Assembly: GCF_030767025.1 (NCBI RefSeq)
Contig: NZ_JASITE010000003.1
Location: 186,001-250,000, forward strand
Origin: Nocardia sp. CC227C
GTDB lineage: Bacteria > Actinomycetota > Actinomycetes > Mycobacteriales > Mycobacteriaceae
Length of the DNA: 64,000 nt
Direction: 5' to 3'
Below the pieces are notes generated by a model that was given only the letters and a program-made list of their open reading frames with translations, was not told the origin of the DNA and did not search any database. How positions within the stretch are numbered: position 1 is the first letter of the stretch; every line of letters starts with the position of its first letter. The position numbers and the translations under genes are program-made. Positions 1-8,900 of this stretch are shown here, one piece after another.

Positions 1-2
1 AG

Positions 3-272
3 GGCTACATCGCCGACTACCGCTCCGAGGATGCGGAGGTCGGTAAGACCCTGATCGTCGACCTGAAGTACGGCCCGAGCCGTGAGCGCTCCCTGCAGGG
101 TGTGCGTCGTGTCTCGAAGCCCGGTCTCCGTGTGTACGCGAAGTCCACCAACCTGCCCAAGGTGCTCGGCGGCCTCGGCGTGGCGATCATCTCCACGTCC
201 TCCGGCCTGCTCACTGACCGTCAGGCCAAGCAGCAGGGCGTGGGCGGCGAAGTCCTCGCCTACGTCTGGTAA
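3..272 (+). CDS. rpsH: 30S ribosomal protein S8, 3' part
   Basis: The frame is open from the window edge and encodes the C-terminal 89 residues of S8, a 16S rRNA-binding protein of the small subunit that also represses the spc operon in model bacteria. The C-terminal half of S8 is recognisable: the [11 protein letters not shown] segment, then [18 protein letters not shown] and the terminal EVLAYVW. The start lies upstream of the window. rplF follows after 14 bases with a good GGGAGG ribosome-binding site, consistent with one transcript. Confidence 0.97.
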   Translation, partial: GYIADYRSEDAEVGKTLIVDLKYGPSRERSLQGVRRVSKPGLRVYAKSTNLPKVLGGLGVAIISTSSGLLTDRQAKQQGVGGEVLAYVW

Positions 273-286
273 GGGAGGTAGGAACA

Positions 287-826
287 ATGTCGCGTATCGG
301 TAAGAAGCCGATCACAGTTCCCGCCGGTGTCGAGGTGACCATCGACGGCCAGCGCGTCACGGTGAAGGGTTCCAAGGGAACGCTCTCGCACGTGGTCGCC
401 GAGCCGATCGTGGTGACCAAGGCCGAGAGCGGTGAGCTCGAGGTGGCCCGCCCGAACGACGAGCGGGAGAACCGCTCGCTGCACGGTCTGACCCGCACCC
501 TGATCAACAACATGATCGTCGGTGTGACCCAGGGCTACGAGAAGAAGATGGAGATCTTCGGCGTCGGTTACCGCGTGCAGGCCAAGGGCTCGAACCTGGA
601 GTTCGCCCTGGGCTACTCGCATCCGGTTCCGGTCGAGGCCCCGGAGGGCATCACCTTCGCGGTCGAGTCGCCCACCAAGTTCTCCGTGTCCGGCATCGAC
701 AAGCAGAAGGTCGGCCAGATCGCCGCGGTGATCCACGGTCTGCGCAAGCCCGATCCGTACAAGGGCAAGGGCATCCGCTACGCAGGCGAGGTCGTGCGCC
801 GCAAGGTCGGAAAGACGGGTAAGTAA
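287..826 (+). CDS. rplF: 50S ribosomal protein L6
   Basis: A 179-residue protein of normal L6 length, beginning MSRIGKKPI with the two-fold repeated L6 domains and the C-terminal signature [15 protein letters not shown] near residue 150. L6 binds 23S rRNA near the factor-binding site of the large subunit. The ATG is preceded by AGGGAGG at 272-278. It sits between rpsH and rplR in the conserved spc order, with rplR starting only 3 bases after its stop. Confidence 0.98.
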   Translation: MSRIGKKPITVPAGVEVTIDGQRVTVKGSKGTLSHVVAEPIVVTKAESGELEVARPNDERENRSLHGLTRTLINNMIVGVTQGYEKKMEIFGVGYRVQAKGSNLEFALGYSHPVPVEAPEGITFAVESPTKFSVSGIDKQKVGQIAAVIHGLRKPDPYKGKGIRYAGEVVRRKVGKTGK

Positions 827-829
827 GCC

Positions 830-1237
830 ATGGCACAAACCGAAAACCAGAAGACTCGGCGCAAGCCGGTCGGCACGGATGTTTCGACCGCGCGGCGTCT
901 GTCGAAGACCCGCCGTCACTTCCGTCTGCGCAAGAAGATCGCCGGAACCACCGAGCGCCCGCGTCTCGTGGTGAACCGCTCCTCGCGGCACCTGCACGCC
1001 CAGCTGGTGGACGACTCGGCCGGCAAGACCATTGCCGCCGCGTCCACCATCGAGGCCGATGTGCGCGCGTTCGAGGGCGACAAGTCCGCCAAGAGCGCCA
1101 AGGTCGGCGAGCTGCTCGCCGCCCGCGCCAAGGCCGCCGGTGTCGAGGCGGTCGTGTTCGACCGTGGTGGTCACGACTACCACGGCCGGATCGCGGCCCT
1201 CGCCGATGCCGCTCGCGAAGGTGGGCTGAAGTTCTGA
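830..1237 (+). CDS. rplR: 50S ribosomal protein L18
   Basis: 135 residues. After a short polar N-terminal extension comes the L18 core ([19 protein letters not shown]) and the C-terminal [26 protein letters not shown], which is diagnostic of L18, the 5S rRNA-binding large-subunit protein. It is translated almost contiguously with rplF. A 55-base spacer with a perfect palindrome separates it from rpsE, the largest gap between rpsH and rplO. Confidence 0.98.
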   Translation: MAQTENQKTRRKPVGTDVSTARRLSKTRRHFRLRKKIAGTTERPRLVVNRSSRHLHAQLVDDSAGKTIAAASTIEADVRAFEGDKSAKSAKVGELLAARAKAAGVEAVVFDRGGHDYHGRIAALADAAREGGLKF

Positions 1238-1244
1238 TGATCAA

Positions 1245-1272
1245 CACTGTGCACAGTGCAGGCCCCGCCTGC
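1245..1272. repeat. Palindrome and hairpin between rplR and rpsE
   Basis: CACTGTGCACAGTG (1245-1258) is a perfect 14-bp palindrome. It is followed immediately by a second inverted repeat, GCAGG-CCCCG-CCTGC (1258-1272). Both lie in the only sizeable spacer inside the ribosomal cluster, just upstream of the rpsE ribosome-binding site. It could be an RNA structure affecting rpsE translation or a protein-binding site; no function is known to me. Confidence 0.6.
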
Positions 1273-1292
1273 GTGAACGGAAGGACTGTCTG

Positions 1293-1919
1293 ATGCCGGG
1301 ACGTCAGCGGCGTGACGGCGGCAACGGACCCGCCGGACAGAACAGCAATGACCGCGACAACCGGGGTCGCCGCGGCGACCGCCGGAACGAGCAGGCTGCC
1401 GAGAAGACCAACCAGCTCGAGCGGGTCGTCGCCATCAACCGCGTCTCCAAGGTCGTGAAGGGTGGTCGTCGCTTCAGCTTCACCGCCCTCGTGATCGTGG
1501 GTGACGGCAACGGTCTGGTCGGCGTCGGCTACGGCAAGGCCAAGGAAGTTCCCGCGGCCATCCAGAAGGGTGTCGAGGAGGCTCGCAAGGGCTTCTTCCG
1601 CGTTCCCATGATCGGCTCCACCATCACCCACCCGGTTCAGGGTGAGGCGGCCGCCGGTGTGGTCATGCTGCGTCCGGCTTCGCCCGGTACCGGTGTGATC
1701 GCCGGTGGTGCGGCGCGTGCCGTGCTGGAATGCGCCGGCATCCACGACATTCTGGCCAAGTCGCTGGGTAGCGACAACGCCATCAACGTTGTGCACGCGA
1801 CTGTTGCCGCGCTGAAGATGCTCCAGCGTCCGGAAGAGGTGGCCGCCCGCCGCGGTCTGCCGATCGAGGATGTCGCTCCCGCGGGCATGCTGCGTGCGCG
1901 TGCCGGACAGGGAGTCTGA
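1293..1919 (+). CDS. rpsE: 30S ribosomal protein S5
   Basis: 208 residues. The S5 double-stranded RNA-binding domain starts at [19 protein letters not shown] (about residue 42), and the C-terminal domain carries [16 protein letters not shown] and [14 protein letters not shown]5 acts in decoding accuracy and mRNA unwinding at the entry tunnel. The first 40 residues are an Arg/Gly/Asn-rich extension, as in mycobacterial and nocardial S5. The ATG at 1293 has GGAAGG upstream. rpmD begins one base after the stop codon. Confidence 0.98.
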   Translation: MPGRQRRDGGNGPAGQNSNDRDNRGRRGDRRNEQAAEKTNQLERVVAINRVSKVVKGGRRFSFTALVIVGDGNGLVGVGYGKAKEVPAAIQKGVEEARKGFFRVPMIGSTITHPVQGEAAAGVVMLRPASPGTGVIAGGAARAVLECAGIHDILAKSLGSDNAINVVHATVAALKMLQRPEEVAARRGLPIEDVAPAGMLRARAGQGV

Positions 1920-1920
1920 C

Positions 1921-2100
1921 ATGGCTGAGCTCAAGGTGACCCAGATCAAGTCGAGCATCGGCGCCAAGGCGAATCAGCGCGAGTCGCTTCGCACCCTCGG
2001 GCTGCGCGGTATCCGCAAGTCCGTGGTTCGCGAGGACAACCCGCAGAACCGTGGCCTGATCAATGCCGTGCGCCACCTCGTTCAGGTTGAGGAGGTTTAA
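1921..2100 (+). CDS. rpmD: 50S ribosomal protein L30
   Basis: 59 residues, the usual length of bacterial L30. [14 protein letters not shown] at the N-terminus and [17 protein letters not shown] in the middle match the L30 fold, a small peripheral large-subunit protein. The ATG directly follows the rpsE stop; the frame is open further upstream but those codons lie inside rpsE. rplO starts 3 bases after the stop. Confidence 0.97.
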   Translation: MAELKVTQIKSSIGAKANQRESLRTLGLRGIRKSVVREDNPQNRGLINAVRHLVQVEEV

Positions 2101-2103
2101 GGC

Positions 2104-2547
2104 ATGACCATCAAGTTGCACCACCTGCGTCCTGCCCCGGGAGCCAAGACCGAGAAGACCCGTGTGGGTCGCGGTGAGGCGTCCAAGGGTAAGACCGCGG
2201 GCCGCGGTACCAAGGGTACGAAGGCTCGCAAGAATGTTCCCGTCCGCTTCGAGGGCGGGCAGATGCCGATCCACATGCGTCTGCCCAAGCTGAAGGGCTT
2301 CACCAACCCGTTCCGCACCGAGTACCAGGTCGTGAACGTCGGTGATATCGCCGCGAAGTTCCCGCAGGGCGGCGAGATCGGCAAGGCCGAGCTGGTCGCC
2401 GCGGGCCTCGTTCGCCGCAACGAGCTCGTGAAGGTGCTCGGCGAGGGCGAAATCGGTGTGGCCGTTCAGGTTTCCGCCGACAAGTTCTCCGGCTCCGCCA
2501 AGGAGAAGATCACCGCGGCCGGTGGCACTGCCACCGAGCTGGCCTGA
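2104..2547 (+). CDS. rplO: 50S ribosomal protein L15
   Basis: 147 residues. The N-terminal [19 protein letters not shown] glycine/basic region and the following [16 protein letters not shown] segment are typical of L15, a 23S rRNA-binding protein needed late in 50S assembly. It is the last ribosomal gene of the run; a strong hairpin lies just downstream and before secY. Confidence 0.98.
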   Translation: MTIKLHHLRPAPGAKTEKTRVGRGEASKGKTAGRGTKGTKARKNVPVRFEGGQMPIHMRLPKLKGFTNPFRTEYQVVNVGDIAAKFPQGGEIGKAELVAAGLVRRNELVKVLGEGEIGVAVQVSADKFSGSAKEKITAAGGTATELA

Positions 2548-2562
2548 CGGTAGGCTGAAAAC

Positions 2563-2605
2563 ACAGCGGCACCGGACGAGTGGAGAGCTCGTCCGGTGCC
2601 ACTGT
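2563..2605 (+). terminator. Strong hairpin after rplO (attenuator or terminator)
   Basis: A 13-bp perfect stem (2568-2580 with 2588-2600) around a 7-base loop, extended by 4 further pairs beyond one C-A mismatch. It begins 15 bases after the rplO stop. Only a weak T-containing tail (TTAAAG) follows, so it may end part of the ribosomal transcript or protect its 3' end rather than stop all readthrough into secY. Confidence 0.7.
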
Positions 2606-2704
2606 TAAAGTTCAAGTGTTGTCTGCCAACACCGTCATGGGGATCGGCGTTTCCCGCAATCGCTGAAGCCATGGCCTGACCCATGTCGTTAGCCAGGAGG
2701 ATCT

Positions 2705-4024
2705 GTGCTTTCCGCCTTCGTGTCGGCTTTCCGGACCCCGGACTTACGGCGGAAGATTCTCTTCACGCTGGGCCTCGTCGCGCTCTACCGCGTCGGTGCC
2801 GCGCTGCCCTCACCGGGTGTCGACTACCAGAACATCCAGAAGTGTGTGGACCTGGTCTCCGGTGGTGACTCCGCCGGTATCTACCAGCTCATCAATCTCT
2901 TCTCCGGCGGCGCGCTGCTGCAGCTGTCCGTGTTCGCGATCGGCATCATGCCCTACATCACCGCGAGCATCATCATCCAGCTGCTGACCGTCGTCATTCC
3001 GCGGTTCGAGGAACTGCGAAAAGAAGGTCAAGCGGGTCAGACGAAAATGACCCAGTACACCCGGTACCTGTCGATCGCGCTGGCGGTCCTGCAGGCGACG
3101 GGTCTGGTGGCGCTCGCAGCGCGCGGACAGCTGCTGCGCGGGTGCCCCGACGACATCCTGGCCGATACCTCCATCTTCGGCATGATCATCATCGTGCTGG
3201 TCATGACGGCCGGCGCGGCGCTGGTGATGTGGTTCGGTGAGCAGATCACCGAAAAGGGCGTCGGCAACGGCATGTCGTTGCTCATCTTCGCCGGTATCGC
3301 GGCGCGCATCCCGGCCGAGGGCAAGATGATCTGGGACAGCGGTTCCCACGTGAAGTTCGCCCTGGTCGTGCTGGCCGCCTTCGCGGTCATCGTCGCGGTC
3401 ATCTTCGTGGAGCAGGGTCAGCGCCGGATTCCGGTGCAGTACGCCAAGCGCGTGGTCGGCCGCAAGATGTACGGCGGCTCGTCGACCTATCTGCCGTTGA
3501 AGGTGAACCAGGCCGGTGTCATCCCGGTGATCTTCGCGTCCTCGCTGCTGTACCTGCCGAACCTGGTGGCGCAGCTGACGCAGGACACCACCGGCGATCC
3601 CGCCTGGTGGCAGGAGCAGATCCAGAAGTATCTGGTGAATCCGAGCAACCCGGTGTACGTGACGATCTACTTCGCGCTGATCGTGTTCTTCACCTACTTC
3701 TATGTCGCGATCACCTTCAATCCGGAGGAGCGCGCGGACGAGATGAAGAAGTTCGGCGGCTTCATTCCGGGCTACCGCCCGGGCAAGCCGACCGCCGATT
3801 ACCTGAACTTCGTGCTCAGCCGCATCACCCTGCCGGGCTCCATCTACCTCGGTGCGGTGGCGGTGCTGCCGAATGTCTTCCTCAATATGGGCAATAACAC
3901 CGGTGTGCAGAACTTGCCGTTCGGCGGTACTGCGGTGCTGATCATCGTGTCCGTCGGCCTCGATACGGTCAAGCAGATCGAGAGCCAGCTGATGAATCGA
4001 AATTACGAAGGGTTCCTCAAGTGA
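2705..4024 (+). CDS. secY: Preprotein translocase subunit SecY
   Basis: 439 residues starting with GTG, with AGGAGG at 2695-2700. SecY is the ten-helix channel of the SecYEG translocon. Hydrophobic segments are spread along the protein. Family motifs include [19 protein letters not shown] near residue 78, [12 protein letters not shown] near residue 188, [12 protein letters not shown] near residue 270 and the C-terminal [18 protein letters not shown]. The 157-base gap to rplO carries a hairpin, so secY may have its own promoter. The last 4 bases overlap the adk start (GTGA). Confidence 0.98.
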   Translation: MLSAFVSAFRTPDLRRKILFTLGLVALYRVGAALPSPGVDYQNIQKCVDLVSGGDSAGIYQLINLFSGGALLQLSVFAIGIMPYITASIIIQLLTVVIPRFEELRKEGQAGQTKMTQYTRYLSIALAVLQATGLVALAARGQLLRGCPDDILADTSIFGMIIIVLVMTAGAALVMWFGEQITEKGVGNGMSLLIFAGIAARIPAEGKMIWDSGSHVKFALVVLAAFAVIVAVIFVEQGQRRIPVQYAKRVVGRKMYGGSSTYLPLKVNQAGVIPVIFASSLLYLPNLVAQLTQDTTGDPAWWQEQIQKYLVNPSNPVYVTIYFALIVFFTYFYVAITFNPEERADEMKKFGGFIPGYRPGKPTADYLNFVLSRITLPGSIYLGAVAVLPNVFLNMGNNTGVQNLPFGGTAVLIIVSVGLDTVKQIESQLMNRNYEGFLK

Positions 4025-4566
4025 GAGTTGTTCTGCTCGGACCGCCGGGGGCCGGCAAGGGTACTCAGGCCGTTCTGCTGTCGGAGAAGCTGGGTGTGCC
4101 GCACATCTCCACCGGGGATCTCTTCCGCGCCAACATCAGCCAGCAGACTCCGCTGGGCCGCGAAGCACAGAAGTACATGGACGCCGGGAACCTGGTTCCC
4201 AGCGATGTCACCAACCGCATGGTCGAGGCTCGGATCGCCGAGCCGGACGCGGTGAACGGCTTCGTGCTGGACGGCTACCCGCGCACCGTCGACCAGGCGG
4301 AGGCGCTGGAGAAGATGCTGACCCAGGCCGACAAGAAGCTGGACGCGGTGCTGTGCTTCGTGGTCGCCGAGGACGTGGTGGTGGAGCGCATGCTCTCCCG
4401 CGGCCGCGCCGACGACAACGAGGAGACCATCCGCAACCGGATGCGCGTCTACCGCGAGGAGACCGAGCCGCTGCTCGAGCATTACGACGGGCTGGTGGTG
4501 ACGGTCGAGGGCGTCGGTGAGATCGACGACGTGAACGCGCGGGCGCTCAAAGCGCTGGGTCGCTGA
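4021..4566 (+). CDS. adk: Adenylate kinase
   Basis: 181 residues. It interconverts ATP + AMP and 2 ADP in the cytoplasm. The P-loop [10 protein letters not shown] is at residues 7-16, the AMP-binding DGYPRT near residue 83, and the core [12 protein letters not shown] near residue 140. The LID is the short form, as in actinobacterial Adk, without a zinc insertion. The GTG start overlaps the secY stop (GTGA), indicating translational coupling. map begins immediately after its stop. Confidence 0.97.
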   Translation: MRVVLLGPPGAGKGTQAVLLSEKLGVPHISTGDLFRANISQQTPLGREAQKYMDAGNLVPSDVTNRMVEARIAEPDAVNGFVLDGYPRTVDQAEALEKMLTQADKKLDAVLCFVVAEDVVVERMLSRGRADDNEETIRNRMRVYREETEPLLEHYDGLVVTVEGVGEIDDVNARALKALGR

Positions 4567-5367
4567 ATGGTCTTCGGGCGCAAGCACAAGAAGGTGGTGC
4601 CGTTCCGCACCGCCGGTGAACTGGACGCCATGGCGGCGGCCGGCGCTGTCGTCGGCCGCGCCCTGGTGGCGGTGCGCAACGCCGCCAAGCCCGGGGTCTC
4701 CACCCTGGAGCTGGACGAGGTGGCCGAGCAGGTGATCCGCGAGGCCGGGGCGATCCCGTCGTTCAAGGGCTACCACGGCTTCCCCGGCTCCATCTGTTCA
4801 TCGGTCAACGACCGGGTGGTGCACGGCATCCCGTCGACCGAGGATGTGCTGGCCGAGGGCGATCTGGTGTCCATCGACTGCGGCGCGATCCTCGACGGCT
4901 GGCACGGCGATTCGGCGTGGACCTTCGGTGTCGGCAGCCTCATCGAGGCCGACCGGCTGCTGAGCGAGGCCACCAAGATGTCCATGGAGGCCGGGATCGC
5001 CGCCATGGTGGCGGGGAACCGCCTCACCGACGTCTCGCACGCCATCGAACTCGGCACCCGCGCCGCCGAGGCCGAGCACGGCCGCGCCTACGGCATCGTC
5101 GACGGCTACGGCGGCCACGCCATCGGCCGCGAAATGCATATGGACCCCTTCCTCCCCAACGAGGGCAAGCCCGGCAAGGGCCCCACCCTCGTGGTCGGTT
5201 CGGTCCTGGCCATCGAGCCCATGCTCACCCTCGGCACCACGGAAACCAAGACCCTGGAAGACGACTGGACCGTGGTCACCACCGACGGCTCCCGCGCCGC
5301 CCACTGGGAGCACACGGTCGCCGTGACCGAGGACGGCCCCCGCATCCTGACTCTGCGCCCGGAGTAG
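4567..5367 (+). CDS. map: Methionine aminopeptidase, type I
   Basis: 266 residues. It removes the N-terminal Met from nascent proteins. The pita-bread metal ligands are visible in order: Asp in VSIDCGA, Asp in WHGDSAWTF, His in [10 protein letters not shown], Glu in LAIEPML and Glu in HWEHTVAV. There is no N-terminal SH3-binding extension. The ATG abuts the adk stop, giving a secY-adk-map unit. A strong terminator follows 14 bases after the stop. Confidence 0.97.
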   Translation: MVFGRKHKKVVPFRTAGELDAMAAAGAVVGRALVAVRNAAKPGVSTLELDEVAEQVIREAGAIPSFKGYHGFPGSICSSVNDRVVHGIPSTEDVLAEGDLVSIDCGAILDGWHGDSAWTFGVGSLIEADRLLSEATKMSMEAGIAAMVAGNRLTDVSHAIELGTRAAEAEHGRAYGIVDGYGGHAIGREMHMDPFLPNEGKPGKGPTLVVGSVLAIEPMLTLGTTETKTLEDDWTVVTTDGSRAAHWEHTVAVTEDGPRILTLRPE

Positions 5368-5381
5368 ACATCCTGATCATT

Positions 5382-5418
5382 CGTGCCCGCCTCATGTCGA
5401 GGCGGGCACGTCTCTTTG
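5382..5418 (+). terminator. Intrinsic terminator after map
   Basis: An 11-bp perfect GC-rich stem (5382-5392 with 5400-5410) with a 7-base loop is followed by TCTCTTT. It ends the secY-adk-map transcript and separates the housekeeping cluster from the accessory genes downstream. Confidence 0.88.
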
Positions 5419-5444
5419 CGGCAACTCCTCGGTACCAGGCATTC

Positions 5445-5460
5445 CTACCGGTGGTAGCAT
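5445..5460 (+). promoter_or_regulatory. Candidate autoregulatory operator and -10 box of the toxin-antitoxin pair
   Basis: An inverted repeat CTACC-GGT-GGTAG (5445-5457) lies 9 bases before the antitoxin ATG. It overlaps TAGCAT (5455-5460), which fits an actinobacterial -10 box. The spacing would place the transcript start at or next to the ATG, so a leaderless message repressed by the antitoxin is plausible. This is inferred from the sequence only. Confidence 0.45.
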
Positions 5461-5466
5461 CGGAGT

Positions 5467-5685
5467 ATGAAGCTCAGTGTGAGCCTGACGGAGGAGGATC
5501 TGGCGACGCTCGATGCGGAAGTGTGTCGAGCCGGGCTGCCTGGCCGATCCTCCGCTGTGCGGAAGGCGATCGCGCTCCTGCGTGCCCGCGCGCTGGAGGA
5601 TGCCTACGAGCAGGCATGGGACGAGTGGGAAGGTTCCGATGAGGAGTCTGTATGGTCGACTGCCGCTGATGACGGGCTGGCGTGA
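5467..5685 (+). CDS. Ribbon-helix-helix antitoxin (MazE-type)
   Basis: 72 residues. MKLSVSLTEEDLATLDAE is a ribbon-helix-helix beginning with the DNA-contacting strand (KLSVSL), and SSAVRKAIALLRARAL forms the second helix. The acidic, Trp-containing C-terminus (AWDEWEGSDEESVW) is the kind of tail that wraps a MazF toxin. Its stop overlaps the toxin start (TGATG). Expected roles are toxin neutralisation and autorepression at the inverted repeat just upstream. Confidence 0.88.
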   Translation: MKLSVSLTEEDLATLDAEVCRAGLPGRSSAVRKAIALLRARALEDAYEQAWDEWEGSDEESVWSTAADDGLA

Positions 5686-6029
5686 TGCGGCGCGGGGATA
5701 TCGTAGTGGTGGACTTCGACCCGGTTCGGGGCAATGAGGTCGCCAAGCGGCGTCCAGCCATAGTCGTCAGCAACGATGGGGCCAACCGGCGGGCGGTGGA
5801 GTTGGGCCGTGGCGTCGTGACGGTCGTACCGGTCACCAGCAATGTCGAGAAAACGTTCCCCTTTCAGGTGCTACTCGAGGATATTCCAGGTTTGCGGGTG
5901 CCGTCGAAGGCCCAAGCTGAACAAGTGCGGTCGGTGTCCGTGGAGCGCGTCGGCCGCGTTTTGGGCCGCCTTCCCGCAGCTGCGGTGACAAGGCTGGATC
6001 GGGCACTCAGGTTGCATCTGGCCCTCTGA
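5685..6029 (+). CDS. mazF: MazF-family endoribonuclease toxin
   Basis: 114 residues from the ATG at 5685 (a GTG one codon earlier is also in frame). MRRGDIVVVDFDPVRGNE followed by KRRPAIVVSND is the MazF/PemK N-terminus, and VVTVVPVTSNVEKTFPFQV is the second core strand pair. QAEQVRSVSVERVGRVLGRL is the conserved C-terminal part. MazF cleaves single-stranded mRNA at short motifs. It is translationally coupled to the antitoxin. The pair sits directly between map and accessory genes. Confidence 0.9.
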   Translation: MRRGDIVVVDFDPVRGNEVAKRRPAIVVSNDGANRRAVELGRGVVTVVPVTSNVEKTFPFQVLLEDIPGLRVPSKAQAEQVRSVSVERVGRVLGRLPAAAVTRLDRALRLHLAL

Positions 6030-6082
6030 ACTGGTGCGCCACCAAACCCACTCCGTCGCCGCCCATTCCGCACCACCTACTG

Positions 6083-6385
6083 TGCGAGAAGTGGCCCGCC
6101 GCACAGCGGACCATATCTGGGCCGCCGACTCCGGACGCGTACCCTGCGGCGATCACGCGCATGGCGCAGTTGGTCGGCACCATTACCGACGCTCCCGGCC
6201 CGGTGACCATGCGCGGTGAGGACCCCATCCGCACCGACGCCGCCGGATGGTCCCGCATTCTGGCGGAGCTGGCTCGTGAGACCGGGTTCGACACCTTCGT
6301 CTACCGGCCCGAATCCGAGGACGAGACACAGCTGCGCCGCTGGATCTCCGAGGTGGTTCCGGCCACCAGGGAGCGGTGCGCCTAG
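6083..6385 (+). pseudogene. C-terminal remnant of a luciferase-like (LLM) oxidoreductase
   Basis: The frame resembles the last hundred residues of bacterial-luciferase-like monooxygenases: EKWPAAQRTISGPPTPDAYP, then WSRILAELARETGFDTFVY and the closing LRRWISEVVPATRE. The TIM-barrel N-terminal two thirds are absent, and the frame runs back into mazF without a plausible start. The only ATG (6161) would give a 74-residue fragment. It probably lost its 5' part when the toxin-antitoxin pair arrived. The 3' end overlaps the convergent gene by 4 bases. Confidence 0.6.
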
Positions 6386-6993
6386 AAACGGATGTGCCTG
6401 ATGCCCACTCCGGCGCGCCGTAGCCGGGCGCGGAGTGGGCCATCGGTATTCGGCGCGAGCGTGAGCCCGCAGGAGGCTGCGATTCGGTCGGCCACGTCGG
6501 TGATATCGATATGGTCGGTCTGGATGTGTTCGGCGAACTCGGAGTGCCGGAGCGCGTCCAGGCAGCGGTCCACATTGGCGGCGGCGAAGGTGTCGCCGCG
6601 TAGGCCGAGCCGGATGAGGGAGCGTTCGCGCAGGCGCTCGAGCACGGTGTCGCGGCTGGCCAGCAGGGAGAAGTGTTTGACGTCGTGGCCGTTTTCGCGC
6701 AGCCGTCCGACCGTTTCGGCGAAGTAGGCCCGGTTCACCACGGTCATCGGGGCGATGACCGGTCCGTCGTGTTTCCGCAGCACCAGATCCAGCACCTCGA
6801 ACACCCCCTGCCGCCAGGCGGGTAGGTCCTGGAAGTCGCCGCGTAGTTCGGGCGGCATGGTCCGGTGCAGCCCGAACCCGACCATTTCCGGGTCGCACAC
6901 CACACTGCCGGGTAGCCGTCGACGCAGTTCGAATGCGGTCTGGGTCTTGCCGCCGCCGAAGGGGCCATTGATCCACACGAGCATGAGCGCCAC
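6382..6993 (-). CDS. P-loop ATP-binding protein, TmrB-like
   Basis: 203 residues. MLVWINGPFGGGKTQTAFEL contains a Walker A loop (GPFGGGKT) in the context seen in TmrB-like (tunicamycin resistance-type) AAA/kinase-fold proteins. VVCDPEMVGFGLHR follows, then ERLRERSLIRLGLRGD and HIDITDVADRI near the C-terminus, an arrangement like small nucleotide kinases. The substrate cannot be read from sequence. It lies 47 bases downstream of dtd on the same strand, so the two may be cotranscribed. Confidence 0.75.
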   Translation of the reverse strand: MALMLVWINGPFGGGKTQTAFELRRRLPGSVVCDPEMVGFGLHRTMPPELRGDFQDLPAWRQGVFEVLDLVLRKHDGPVIAPMTVVNRAYFAETVGRLRENGHDVKHFSLLASRDTVLERLRERSLIRLGLRGDTFAAANVDRCLDALRHSEFAEHIQTDHIDITDVADRIAASCGLTLAPNTDGPLRARLRRAGVGIRHIRF

Positions 6994-7040
6994 AGTACCG
7001 AGGTGGCGGACGACGGTGCGGTGCTGGCGAACTCGGTGCG

Positions 7041-7484
7041 TCAGCCCTCCAACAGCAGCGTGACCGGTCCGTCGTTGACCAGTTCCACATGCATATGCGC
7101 ACCGAACCGCCCGGTCGCCACTGTCGCGCCGAGTTCTCGCAGCGCGGCGGCGAAGAAGTCCACCAGCGGTTCGGCCACCGGTCCCGGAGCGGCGGCCGAC
7201 CAGGACGGGCGGCGGCCCTTGGCGGTGTCGGCGTAGAGGGTGAACTGGCTGATGACGAGGATGGGTGCGCCCAGGTCGGCGGCGGAGCGTTCACCCTCGA
7301 GGACGCGCAGCCGGAACAGCTTGTCGGCCAGCGCTTTCGCGGTGGCCTCGGTGTCGGTGTGGGTGACGCCGACGAGAGCGACCAAGCCGTGGGGCGCACC
7401 GTGGTCGGCCGGGTCGATCCGGCCGACCACCTCGCCCTCGACGGAAACCGCCGCTGAACTCACCCGCTGCACCAGTATGCGCAC
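7041..7484 (-). CDS. dtd: D-aminoacyl-tRNA deacylase
   Basis: 147 residues, the standard DTD length. It hydrolyses D-aminoacyl-tRNAs and glycyl-tRNA(Ala), keeping D-amino acids out of translation. The N-terminus [20 protein letters not shown], the catalytic-region SQFTLYAD (near residue 80) and the chiral-proofreading loop near the C-terminus ([10 protein letters not shown]) are all present. It is probably the first gene of a two-gene unit with the downstream P-loop protein. Confidence 0.96.
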   Translation of the reverse strand: MRILVQRVSSAAVSVEGEVVGRIDPADHGAPHGLVALVGVTHTDTEATAKALADKLFRLRVLEGERSAADLGAPILVISQFTLYADTAKGRRPSWSAAAPGPVAEPLVDFFAAALRELGATVATGRFGAHMHVELVNDGPVTLLLEG

Positions 7485-7592
7485 GGACCGATCTTTTCAT
7501 CTCCGGTGCGGTGACCGCTAATCTGCGGGCCGGTGCACCTGATCCTGGTCGGCGGACTCCCGGGATTGTGCACGGCGCTGCGTCCGGCGAAC

Positions 7593-7630
7593 CCGCATCA
7601 GGCCGGAGAAGCCGCATCAGGCCGGAGAAG
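7593..7630. repeat. Perfect 2 x 19-bp tandem duplication
   Basis: CCGCATCAGGCCGGAGAAG occurs twice head-to-tail (7593-7611 and 7612-7630). It lies in the 187-base non-coding gap between the thiolase stop and the dtd start, upstream of dtd. I see no gene or clear promoter in this gap. Confidence 0.9.
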
Positions 7631-7671
7631 CGCCGTGACAGCGACCGGTTTGTGAGCCGGAAGCGCGCGGT

Positions 7672-8892
7672 TCACCCGTATGCCTCCACGACGAAGCTGG
7701 CGACCGTGGTGGCGCTGCCGCCGATATTGACGGTGGCGTAGCGGCGGGCTCCGGGGAGTTGGCAGTCGCCCGCCCGGCCGGTGACCTGTCGGTAGGCGTC
7801 GAGGAGCATGCGGACGCCGGTCGCGCCGACGGGGTGGCCGATGCCGATGAGGCCGCCGCCGGGGTTGATCGGAATGGTGCCGTCGCGGGCGATGTCGCCG
7901 GATTCGATGGCCTTCCAGCTCTCGCCGGGCGCGGTGATGCCGAGGTGGTCGATGGCGAGGTACTCGGACATGGAGAAGCAGTCGTGTACCTCGATGCCGT
8001 CGACCTCGGTGATATCGGCGAGGCGGGCCCGGTCGAGAGCGTCGCGCACGGTGTGCCGCAGATGTGGAAACACATACGGATCGCTCGCGGCGGCACGGAG
8101 TTTGGCGTCCAGCGGAAGGCCGACGGTGCGGTGCCCCCATCCGGTGATCGTCGCGTACGGCACGCCGCGTCGCCGTTCCAGGAACCGATCCGAGACCAGC
8201 ACGACACCCGCCGCCCCATCGGTCATCTGGCTGCAATCCTGGCGGCGCAACATTCCGGCCACCGGTGGGTTGGCGGTGTCGTCGGCGGTGAAGCTCTCGG
8301 CGGTGAACGACCAATCCCGGGTCTGCGCCAGGGGATTGGCGCGGGCATTGCCGATATTGAGTTCGCTGATCGCGCGCAGGTGCGCGGCGTCGAGCCCGTA
8401 TCGGCGATCGTATTCGTCGGCGACGGCGGCGAACATGGTCGGCCACACGAAGTCGGTGTCCTGCGCCTCGTGTCCGGCCCAGGCGGCGGCCCCCAGATGG
8501 CGTGCGGCCTGCGCGCCGGGCACCGTCTTCTCCAGTTCCGCGCCGAGCACGAGTGCGCAGTCGTAGCGCCCGGATTCCAGATCGGACATGGCGGCCAGCG
8601 CGGCCATACTGCCGGAGGCGCAGGCGGCCTCGTGTCGGCCGGCGGGCACGCCCCACAGTTCGGGCAGCACGGTGGCGGGCATGCCGCCGAGCTGCCCCTG
8701 TCCGGTGAACAGCTGACCGAAGGCATTGCCCACGTGCACGACTCCGACGTCGGCCGCGTCGACCCTTGCGGCTTCCAGTGTGCGGGAGACGGTTTCGGCG
8801 ACCAGCGCGTCGAACTCCTTCCCGGCACGGTGCCAGTTGACGGCGAAGTCGGTCTGGCTGCCACCGAGGATGTGTACGGCATCGGGGGACAT
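7672..8892 (-). CDS. SCP2-type thiolase / acetyl-CoA acetyltransferase-like
   Basis: 406 residues from ATG at 8892. The nucleophile Cys is in EAACASGSMAAL (about residue 86). EVHDCFSMSE replaces the NEAF motif of classical thiolases, and GGGLIGIGHPVGATG carries the catalytic His. The HDCF form and the C-terminal NIGGS without a CxG cysteine are typical of SCP-2/SCP-x-type thiolases that cleave branched or sterol-side-chain-like acyl-CoAs. It is the last gene of the operon, 8 bases after the acyl-CoA synthetase. Confidence 0.85.
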   Translation of the reverse strand: MSPDAVHILGGSQTDFAVNWHRAGKEFDALVAETVSRTLEAARVDAADVGVVHVGNAFGQLFTGQGQLGGMPATVLPELWGVPAGRHEAACASGSMAALAAMSDLESGRYDCALVLGAELEKTVPGAQAARHLGAAAWAGHEAQDTDFVWPTMFAAVADEYDRRYGLDAAHLRAISELNIGNARANPLAQTRDWSFTAESFTADDTANPPVAGMLRRQDCSQMTDGAAGVVLVSDRFLERRRGVPYATITGWGHRTVGLPLDAKLRAAASDPYVFPHLRHTVRDALDRARLADITEVDGIEVHDCFSMSEYLAIDHLGITAPGESWKAIESGDIARDGTIPINPGGGLIGIGHPVGATGVRMLLDAYRQVTGRAGDCQLPGARRYATVNIGGSATTVASFVVEAYG

Positions 8893-8900
8893 GTGAACTC

